Below are positions 46,022 through 56,000 of a stretch of DNA of 64,000 nt, in pieces. The first letter of the stretch is position 1. Every line of letters starts with the position of its first letter. Made by a program: the position numbers and the translations under genes. This stretch comes from Endothia cerciana (Eukaryota > Ascomycota > Sordariomycetes > Diaporthales > Cryphonectriaceae), in assembly GCA_026119935.1 (NCBI GenBank), contig JALRMH010000071.1, positions 62,001 through 126,000 on the forward strand, read 5' to 3'. The notes under the pieces are model-generated. The model searched no databases and was not told where the DNA came from. It worked only from the letters and a program-made list of their open reading frames with translations.

Positions 46022-46940
46022 GATGTCCCTACAGAGGACTACGCCGCCATCATCCAGACGCTACGATTCAAATACTATCTCGATCACCCAGCGCGGGTCC
46101 ACCACCTCAAATACCCCTCACCGGCTCCCTCCGGCACCCGCTCCCCATGGGAGAATATTCGCTTCCACCAACGGGTCTCCCGGTCCCGGTTCCACGCCCG
46201 TTGGGCGCGACCCATCAGAGACGAGGACCGGCGCAACATGTCGCGCTTCCTCCGCTTCGCCGGGTCCAAAGGCCGGCCCATCATGGGCTTCCGCCCCTAC
46301 CGGGACATCCTCTTCCTCGACGCCTCGTACATCGACGCCTTGTACATCGCCGCCTCGTACATCGCCGCCTCGTACACCGCCGCCCACACCGCGGCCCGCT
46401 CTGCGCGCGCACAAACGCCTCGGCGCGCCGCCGGACCTGCTCCCGTTCATCCTGCCCGCGGACCGGAGCAAGATCACCCCAATTCTTTGCGATCGCGGCG
46501 AGCGTCTTCCCCTCGTCCTCCGATGCGGAGCATGCATGGCTATGTGAGACTCTGGCCAGGGAGTTTCCAAACCTACGGAGGGTCCTTCTGACGTCTACCG
46601 CGGCCAATGATCGCCCGGTGAGCGCCTACTGGGATCTCGAGACGGAATTCGCGCGCGGGGGGAGGCCTGACGCCGCTGGGAAGCTGGAAGCCGCCGGCAG
46701 ACATCGACCGTGACCGGCCCGGGGCCAATAGCGCAAACAAGCCCGCCGAGAGCGACAAGCCTCCGCTGCTCAGGAGTGTGGACGAGGCGTCTGCACGGGC
46801 GAGGAGGCATATTGCGGAGAGCAGAGCGAGGGGGGATAGGGTCAGAAACGAGACGGAGATGCTGGCTGCGGGTGATGTCCGGGGAAAGAGTGGGAGAAAG
46901 TACACGGGAAAACATGTTGGTGGAGAGGGCGGGCGGGTAT
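46022..46940 (+). pseudogene. Uncharacterised gene broken by about three frameshifts
   Basis: Protein-like sequence runs through successive frames. Frame A (about 46022-46385): EDYAAIIQTLRFKYYLDHPA, RFLRFAGSKGRPIMGFRPYR, DILFLDASYIDALY. Frame B (about 46390-46480): HKRLGAPPDLLPFILPADRS. Frame C (about 46480-46690): QFFAIAASVFPSSSDAEHAW, LAREFPNLRRVLLTSTAAND, AYWDLETEF. Then a charged tail (NKPAESDKPPLLRSVDEA, MLAAGDVRGKSGRK) in yet another frame to a TGA near 46939. The first two shifts are +1. I do not know the family; the RPYRDILFLD segment is a little like 2EXR/F-box-like fungal proteins. A 15-bp tandem repeat lengthens the ASYIAA part. A missing upstream exon is likely, since a CTACAG acceptor lies just before frame A. 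Confidence 0.55.
46322..46381 (+). repeat. 15-bp tandem repeat (GCCTCGTACATCGCC type), about 4 copies
   Basis: Four adjacent 15-bp units with 1-3 differences encode repeated ASYIA/DALYI units within the broken gene. The length is a multiple of three, so the repeat itself does not shift the frame. Confidence 0.8.
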
Positions 46941-47332
46941 GAGTCTAAATCCCAGTCTAGCGCAGGAGCTATGGTCGGCATCGGCACCCGAACACCAGAG
47001 GCTCGTCATGAGCCCACGACGAAGACGAAGGCCAAGGCGTATGTTCTGCTGTACTCCCGGGACGCTTTTTGATCGTGCTGTCGAGAACGGATGGGAGCCT
47101 GGTGATCTCCTTCCGTTGGACAACGTGACTTTGGTCCTTCAGTAGACCCACCAGTCGCATCGTCCTGGCCAAGCCCTAGGATCACAGGACCTGCCTCGCC
47201 TGAACACTGTCTGACTGCAGATGAGCCACAAAGGTGACCCGGACACGCGTTGGTCCCAACTGCGAGCGAAGTACACAGTGTTGATCGATCCATTATGGGA
47301 GATGCAGTGTAATGACTACCCTTCTCTTGCTC
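46941..47332. other. Intergenic region, no gene recognised
   Basis: Lies between the broken gene and the convergent transcription factor. No features seen. Confidence 0.5.
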
Positions 47333-50300
47333 TTAAAACATCTCTTTCATATGCTGATAGACACCCTCGCTATCACCGGCTATTCCAAAATGCCCGCCGG
47401 CAGAATAGTCGCCCATGTGACTGCTGAAGAAATCGTCAGCCCCATTGAACTGGCCGTTGTGGGCAGCACCACTCGCAAAGCCTTCAAACATCCTTGACAT
47501 CTCCGTCTGTAGGCGCAAGCCATTGTCGTCCTCCGTCTGGAAAGCTGGAAGACTCTGATTCTGCATCTGTCCACCTGCTAACCGCGGCGGGTTCCTTCCG
47601 GCATGGGGCGTCAGACTTCCCATCCTGCTTGAAGAATGCTGCTGGCCGTAGTTTGGCGTCAACCCGGGACTCGATATTGATTGATGACCGCCGGCGCTGC
47701 TCACGGAACTCCGGTGGGATGCGCTTGACATGCCGAGGTGACTGTGACTACCATATGCCATGCCAGCCATCGTCAATGCCGCGTTCTCTCGCCTCTTCGG
47801 ATCCTCGTCCTGCTGCAAGCCAAGCCGGGGCGCATAAGCCTTGAGGCTCTTTACAGTTCGCCACAGCCGCTTACTGACCCAGCTCTTCGACGACAAGCCC
47901 TTGACGAGCTCAAGAGCCATGTGGAACTCCTCCCGACACTGAGAACTGAAGGCGACGGGCGCATGTGTTGATGCAAGAAAGAGGACGGCGATCGCGGAGG
48001 TCAGGAAATGATGGTAGAAGACCTGTATGCGGTGGTATACGATGCTGTTGTTATTCAGGAGTGTGAGGTACTGGATCGTCTCCTTTGCGAGATCGACAAC
48101 GCGCTGGGCAAAATCTCTGTTCTGTGTTATACTGGAAGCCGTATGCAACACTGGCGTGTAAAGCCAAATCCGAATCTGTGGCGAACATTAGCACGTGAAG
48201 GGACGGTATCTGGGTATAGAAATGCCAGAAGCCTACCTGGTTCAACCTCAAGCGAGTCCAGATCTGGAGGCGCTCGACGTTGTATGCCACAGTACCCGGC
48301 ACTGGTATAAGGCTGCCCAGGCCACTGATCCTGATCTTTTCCGGGACGGTCTCGTACCAATCAAGGATTTCTTGATCCATGTCCTCGAAGTTCTCCCGCT
48401 TCAAGTCTCGGATCAGTACGGAGTCGAAGTAATCCACCAGCCGCCAGATCTTGGAGCTGAGTTTCGCAAACGTGATTAGAGAGGTCAGGTAAGGATAGTC
48501 CTCCTACGTGACAGGTCAGCGCTTTCATAGGCAACACAAACGAAACTAGCATTCCCTGTACTCACAGGCCACGGCAAGTGCGGGTCAATCTTGTCGTCAT
48601 GGACAACGAACGGGAACCCGGTGCCGAAACTCCACCGACGGTCAAGCACATACGCAGACCAGAACGTATTGATAGCGTTCTTGCGCTCCTGCGCTCCCGA
48701 GATCTTTGCGATCCCATCCCTTCGGTGCAGACCCATCTCCAGACAAAGGCGAGCAACCTGACCCATGACCCTCCACGCGAGCACCTCCTCGTTCTCCAGG
48801 AACCTGAAGCCCCCGACGAGGGCGAGAAAAGACAGCTTGCTGACATCACAGGGATCGCTCATGAGCAGCCGGTCCGCGATGGGTTGTATGCTGTCCCACA
48901 GCCGGGTCGCCTTGGTACTGTAGCCATGCTCCTCCACCACCAGGGCGCAACACATGATGATCTTGAGCTCCAGTGTCTTGATGTCGCTGATGCCTTCCCC
49001 CTGGCCCACGCCTGGGGTCGTGATCCCGTGCTTCCGGGACGACTCCATCCACCTCGCAAGGAACGTGGCGTGCGCGATAACGTCCTCGATGTTGACAACC
49101 GGATACATAATACCGACTTCCTCCTCGTGGAGCCTGCACAAGCGGATCATCTCGTCCTTATCGTAATCCCAAAGGGGATCCTGGGGCCTCCTCGCAGCAT
49201 CCTGCCCGGAGGACGGAGGCGGTAGAGGAGACTGGGCGGGGGTGTCGTCGAGAAGCATGGCGTTGTCCTCGCTGGCTTCGGCGCCACTGTATCCCATATT
49301 GTGCAGCGTGTTCTTGGCTACATTGACGTGGGACGACGCGCTAGTCGGGCCACGGAACAGGACCGGCGGTCGGAAGGAGGGAAGATCCGCCTTGTGAACG
49401 GAGGAGGTGGAGGTGGAGGGAGAAGGGCCGACGTTAGAAGCCGTGGTGGGCAGGGGGAGGACTCGGTCGTGGAGGGGGGCCAGGCGTAGGGTCTCCTGCT
49501 GCAGGTCGTTCATCTTGCGCTGGAGGGTGTCCATCTGCTCCTGGAGGAGGGACAAGGTGTCGTTCATCTGCCTGAACTCGTCCGAGTCCTTGAAGCTGTT
49601 GGAGCAGCAGTTCGGCGCATAGAGGCACTGCAGGTTGAGGTTGCCACACCTCTGGCAGGGGGTTTCGCCATTGCACTTGATCTTGCGGCGCTTGCACTCG
49701 TTGCTGTAGGGGAGGAGATCAGCGTTGTCCAGAGGGAGGAGGAGGGGGAGGGGGGAGCAGGAGGAGCAGTGCGACAGGCTTGATAGGATGTGCTGCTGAG
49801 GCGCTGGTGCACCGTTCCGGTATCAGGCCGATGGGAGCAGGAGATGGCAGGGGCAGGGCAGGGCAGGGCAGGGCAGGGCGGGGCGTGGTGGCTACATACC
49901 AAGCTATCGAGATGTACTATGGCACGAACGAGATGGATGTCAGCTTCTACGCGATCTCGCGCCAGTAGCAGGAAGAGACGTGGGAAAGGAGGGGGGGGGG
50001 GGGTTCCAAGAGGCCTACCCTGTTCCTCTTGCTCCTCTGCTGCTTCTGTTGGCCATCGTCGGGGGAGGCATCAGGCTTGCGCTTCATGCCCGCACCTGGA
50101 CCAGCAGCACTTGGCCCTCCGGACGCCCCGCCAGATGACTGGTTAGGGTGAGGATAGATGTTGGCGGCAGCGAAGCTTGTAGCTGTTGGCGATGAGAGTG
50201 CGGAATTACCTCCGAGGGCGGAACCAGGCGACTGATGGCTGCTGCTGGGGTGACGTGGAGTCGGATGGCTGTTGGACGCACTCGCGCGTGCGTGGCCGTG

Positions 50301-50426
50301 GCCTCCTCCTGAGGTCGGTGCTGCCGCCATTGGGCTCGGGCTCGGACCTGGACCTGGGCCTGGGCCTGGGCCTGAGCTTGGCAGGAACGATCTCAAGTCG
50401 CTGACCTGCGTCTCGAGGTGTTCCAT
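47333..50426 (-). CDS. Zn(II)2Cys6 fungal transcription factor (5 exons, 890 aa)
   Basis: Exons 50426-50019, 49916-49900 (17 nt), 49703-48566, 48503-48237 and 48175-47333; all joins keep one 2673-nt frame. An N-terminal coiled-coil start (MEHLETQVSDLRSFL) is followed by Pro/Gly- and Ser-rich disorder. The zinc cluster starts near residue 142: ACNECKRRKIKC, NGETPCQRCGNLNLQC, with canonical C-x2-C-x6-C-x5-C-x2-C-x6-C spacing, preceded by RYISI from the microexon. A coiled-coil linker (LSLLQEQMDTLQRKMNDLQQ) gives dimerisation. The fungal regulatory (middle homology) domain follows: DEMIRLCRLHEEEVGIMYP, LGMGLHRR-like CLEMGLHRRDG, FWSAYVLDRRWSFGTGFPF. The C-terminus is Ser/Gln-rich, probably activating. 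The target genes are unknown; the decayed PKS lies 2.6 kb away. Confidence 0.92.
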
Positions 50427-53059
50427 CGTCCCTGAATCTGAGTCTGAGTGTGAACCCGGGCGGTGTGGCTGGGTAACGGTCTCATTGTCGTTTGTTGGGT
50501 TCTCCGTCCTCGTCCTGGTCCCAGTGCCCGGCTCGACCTTTCATTCCCTCGAGGGGGGGGCGAGACGAGGGAAACTCAGCTGGGATAGGGAATGCTGCAG
50601 CCTGGGCCAAATCCCCTGCGGGCTGGCAGGCCGGGGGCAGCGCAGCGCAGCGCAGCGCAGCGCTCAAGTTCATCAACCGTCGTAGGCTGGCTGGCTGGAG
50701 GAGATTCGGGGCGAGATGGGGGGAGACAAGGGTGAATGAAAGCGGATAGGTGGCGCCGCCGTTGTCTAAAGAGTGAGCTGGGGACGGCCGTGGGAGGATC
50801 TCGCTTGGGCCTGGGCCCCACTGGAACATGCAGCGCTTGCGGGGCCCACCCAACCTCTAAAAGTGTGGGGTGGATGCCCCCTGTGGCTGAACCGCTGAAA
50901 CCACTGGACCACCCATCCACCACACTGAGAGTTCAATAGTTCGACGTCAATGTCTCGGGTGTCAGCCGCCTGCCCCCGAGGTATGGGAGATACGGTCGGC
51001 TGCAGAGAGCCTCTTCGAACAGCTCCTGACCAGATTCATTGGTTGACCCTGTGGCCATAGCTACTCGAGATTCAACTTTCCAATTCTCGAGCGGCATTGG
51101 ACCGGAGACCGAGCAGGTGGGCGCATTCCAATATTGTTCGGCGTGCCCCCAGCCCCAATCCTGGCGACAACCAAAGGGCTCGCTTATCAAGCAATCGTCG
51201 CCTGGCAATGTCCACAACTCTTTTACCGTTATCTTCCACAATCACAATCTACTGAGCAGGGCCCAGGTCGACGGGTAATATCGGCGAGGGCGCAAGGTTT
51301 CAAGTGGTATCCCGGAGCAGGCTCAGTCTTTGTTTGTTCCAGGGCTGATTTTGATTATCTGCATAATTACCTGCTACCCCCCCCCCCCCACCCATACCGA
51401 CTTGGGACTCCCAGTATCAGCCTCGAGTAGGTGGGTTTATTTACCAGGCATAGATATAAGGAGGGTGAGTGCTGGCATAATCACATACAATTGGCTTCCA
51501 CGGGCGCCAGAAAGAACTTTCCTCGCGATCTCACCTGAGAGAGGCGTCAAATAAGGGGGGACCTGGCTCCAGGTCGAAGCTGGCCGAGCTTGGGATTGTC
51601 GCCCACATGCACCGCGCCCTTGAGTGACTTGGCTCATTCATTCGGTGGAAGTTTGCGAAGGTTGCAGACGACCAGAGCTATGCTCGCCACCGATCGTCCC
51701 GAAAGGCAGCGTCAGCTCATGAGAGACTATCTGGACACCCTATCCGAGGTCATCCTGCGAGACAACTATTGATCTCACTGACTACCATCGGGCGGGTCCT
51801 TCATAAGTTGCAGGGACTTCAAGCCTCCCGCACGCATGAAGAAGTATATGAGTGATGTATTTTGATCTGATCCCGTGCATATGGTATTTAATGGATAGTG
51901 GTAAGTAAATAAGTCTGCCATAAGCCTGTCCCTTCGAGACGTTGCTGAATCTGCAGCCTCCAGTGCTGATCGTCTTGATTTTGTGTATCGAATAAGCCAT
52001 GATAGGGCCGTAGCGACTTTCTCAGAGGATGGCTTCGACATCCACGATGCTGTTGAGGAGCCCCTCATGGATTCTGTCTTCGATCAGCACACGGGCATGA
52101 AGTGATGAAGTTATTCCTTGCTGTGATCCTCCTGTTCCCCGAGCTAGCGTTGTGCCTAAAGATGACCCAGATGATGCAATGAACTGGCTTCGGGCAAATA
52201 CAGGATGGATATGTGCGCTCAGGGCCTTATTGCCTTCAATTGTAGGGAGCACAAACCAGAAGCCTTTCAAGAGTGGGATAGAGTATCGATAGGGATGGTG
52301 TGGGCAGGTACAACGAACCCGTGCAGATAAAAAGGGTTCCCCACATTTGGCTCGAGAATGTTTTTTTCCTCTACCAACAACCTTAGCCATTCAGCATCAA
52401 TAGACAACGTTCGTTTCAGTCCTTCAATAGCCATGTCCTGCTCTAACCTTATTGGACTTCCAGTCTAAGTGCTGCCGCATCAAAAGCTGAAATATCTGTG
52501 TCATACTACAAACAAGAAAAATAAATAAATATAAATATAAATATAGATTTATTAATTCCCGCCCATATTTTTTCCAATACAATTTATCTTATTTTCTTCT
52601 TTCTTAGTGAATGTGAATTACGCAAAAGTCTTTTCTATCAGCACTAACAGCGGTAAAAAAAATAAGAAAATAAAAAAGGATAAGGCCTTCTCGTCCTTTT
52701 TTTAAATGTTTCTTTTTTAATTTATTTAAGAACCCACCAGAGTTTCGAAATATTCACATGATCAGACATCACAACTATGTTCTTAAATCATTTATCCTTA
52801 TCTCTGAAAATGAATCTAAATCAGGTGATGATAAATTGAGGCAGATGTTGCTCGGGGTAGTCATAGCGCTCCATTATATGCTTCCAACAGATAAACTTAG
52901 GCTCCCTTTGAGGCCCGCAACAGGATGCCAACAAATGTCGATCTTTACTCTTGATCTGCTGTGAACTGCTCTGTTTCAGCATATGCCGTGGAACCAAGCA
53001 GGCACGAGTAAGTATGCAGGGTGTAAGCTCTTGATATACTGAGTAGTAGACGAGTGCTA
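50427..53059. other. 2.6-kb region between the transcription factor and the PKS, no gene recognised
   Basis: The first 500 bp should be the promoter of the transcription factor and include (GCGCA)n at about 50639-50662. A C13 run lies at 51377-51389. From about 52495 to 52760 the sequence turns AT-rich ((TAAATA)n, A- and T-runs) with little coding potential, possibly a small RIP-decayed repeat. The ORFs are short. Confidence 0.5.
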
Positions 53060-56000
53060 TCAAGATTTGTTCTCCACCTTATCCAACATCTTCTTGGCCA
53101 CCGTCTCGGCTAAACCTCTGAAAGTAGACGCCTTCAAGATCTCCATCGTACTAACGGCAATGCCAAACCCATCTCGGGACCAGGTCCGGAGCTCAACAGC
53201 AACAAGAGAATCAACGCCGAAACTCTCTGGGCTTCTCTCCACATCAATGTCCTCGACCGGGACGAGCAGAAATTCCGACATCTTGACCGCCACTGCCTCC
53301 AGGGCCAGAGGGCTGATCGCTTCTAGGGCTGGCCGTGGGTTCGTCAATTTCAGAGCCTGGATGAGCGCTGCACTCGGTCCTGACTGTCCGCCCAGAGAAC
53401 CGGAGCTGTCAGAGGTGCTGGTGTTCAGCAGTGCTCTGAAACGCGGTGCTGAGTACGTCTTTGGCGGTTTCGAAGTAGTGGACGAGAGACCGAACACGGT
53501 CTGTGCTGGACACTCGAAGGTCAGCAGCGAGCCAGCCGACCGTTGGTCGCCCTGTGTGCTCTCGCCGGTAGATCTGAGTATCTCAAGCTCAAGTAGCCTG
53601 AGCAGTTCAGCTTCCTGCACCCTGACGGTCAGGATACCCATGGCGGCCATTTTTGCGTCGAGTTCCTCATTCTCGGTTGTCCAACCAACGTCCTCTACGA
53701 AGCCAAGGTCGATGCTACTGGCAGCAAGGCCCATCCCCCTGCCTGTGCGTAGCCAGAGCGTCGAGGTAGGTGTTGGCAGCAGCATAGCTGGACTGTCCAT
53801 ACTGCCCAAAGATGCCAGAGACGGAAGACAACATAATGAAAAAGTCTAGCGGCGCAGGAAGACCAAGGGATGCCCTGTGCATGTTGAATGCGCCGCGAAC
53901 CTTTGGATCAGAGACCTTCGTAAAATCCGTGGGACTCTGGAGCGTCATGAACGGCTTGTCATTCAAGACCATGGCCGAGTGGATCATCCCCTTGATAGGC
54001 TTGTCAGCCGGGGCCGCGGCCATGGCTCGCTGGACATCGTCCATGTTGGCGGCGCTGCCCTTGACCACCTCGACAGACGCACCGGCCCGCCGGAGCCAGC
54101 TGACCAGAGCTTGCGCCTGAGGCTTGTCGTCACCGCTAGGCGAGAGCATGATGAAACTGCGACAGCCCTTGTCAAACAAGCGGCGCGTGATGCTGCGGCC
54201 AACCCCCCCCCAGACATCCGAGGAGAAGGTATGAGGCGTTTGACGTAAAGGTGACACGGTCAGAGGCTGGGCAACGGCGGATCTTGACTCGCTTGCCAGG
54301 CGCCACTGCGTTTCGCATGACGAGCTTGCCGAGCGACTTGCCGCTCTGCATCAAGCGGAAAGCACTCTCAAGCTCATCCAAGGTAAAGGCGTGCATAGGC
54401 TGGAGGGGCCGGATGACTTTCTGGTGTACGAGGTCATGCATGATCTTTGTCACCCTGGAGACGTTCAATTAGCCTCGCCCGGTTCTAATCCCATGAGGGA
54501 CTCCTGAGTTCACTTCTGATGGGGATTATGTAAGTACTTACTCGCTTCCAAGGTCATGATGCATCATGACTTGACTGGCATCGATAGCATGGATGCTAGT
54601 CGACTGGCAGAACTTCCTCATCTGCAGCTTGTTCCTCTTGACAAAGTCGACCCGGCTGACCTCAAGCAGGCAACCGGTCTCGGCCACGCAAGCCCACGAA
54701 GCATCCAGCAGAGCCCCAGACAGACTGTTGATGACGATATCGACGCCTCTGCCTCTTGTGGCTCGCATGATGTCCCGCTGGAACTGGGTCGTCCGCGAAT
54801 TGAAGATGTTGGCCGGGTTCAGGCCAATCTTGTCAACCAGGAACTTGCGCTTCTCTTCGCTGCCACACGTGGCATAGATCTCACCAGCGCCGAGGTGGCG
54901 GGCCAGCTGGATGGCCGAGAGGCCGACACCGCCAGCTGCCGAGTGGATCAGAATGGTCTGACCGGGTCTCATATGGGCTTGTTGGATCAGGGCGTGGATG
55001 TTGGTGAAGAAGATGCATGGCATCGTCGCCGCTTCCTCGAACGTAAGGTCGTCGGGAATCCTGAAGCAGAGGTAGTCTGGCGCCCGGATGTGGCTCCTGT
55101 ACGCGCCGTGCGTGATGGCCGGCAGCCCGGCCACGCGATCACCGACCCTGACGTTGGCCACTGCGGATCCGACCTTGCTGATGACACCGGCGAACTCGAG
55201 GCCGAAGCTTTTGTGCGGGAGAATGCCCATACAGATGGCGACGTCCTTGAAGTTGATACCGACGGCTTTCATCTCCACCTCGACGTCGTGATCTCCTAGT
55301 GGCATCTCGGCCGGCAGCCTAGGGACCTCGGAGAATGTGAGCGTCTGTAGCAGACCCGTCTGCAGGATGTCGAGCTCCCAGAAAAATTGCTCGTTGCAGG
55401 GCGGCGGCTCTGCCATCAGAGCAATGGTGTTCTCATCGCTGTCTGGTTCCAGCTCGGGGTGCAGGCCTTTGAATTTCTGGATATCTGGGACGATGCGCTG
55501 GATATAAACGACGCCGCTCCGAATAGCAAACTCGCGCTCTTCAGTGCCCTCTATGGAGACCTTTTCGAAGACTCGGAGGACAAGGCTGGTAAGCACGTCT
55601 GCAGGTGTGGACGAGTCAATGTCAATCGTGACGAAACACGCCTCTGGTTCTTCTCTAGAGAGGACTCTTGACAATCCAGCAATCATGACTCCAGCAGGAC
55701 TGAATGTATCGGAGATGCCCGTCGCCGCAGAATGGCCCATCTGGCAGCCGGTAGAGAGCCAAATGATCGGCTTCGGCCTGCTGGAAGTATCGGAATTGGG
55801 GGCTTTGCTGATGAGCGACTTGATGAAATTGAGCGTTTCTTCTGACATTTCCGCCAACATGCTCGGCTTGCGGAGGCCAGCAGAGGCCAGGAAAGCATCG
55901 TCAGTCTCCAGGAGCATGTCAAGCTCCCCAGTTTCGTCCAAAAGAACTGAAGACATGATCCTGGACACTTTTGTTTTCTCGTCCAAGATACTGTTGGTAG

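Noticed and set aside
52495..52760. AT-rich stretch considered as a second transposon
   Set aside because: No terminal repeats, target duplication or coding relic could be made out; left as unexplained AT-rich DNA.
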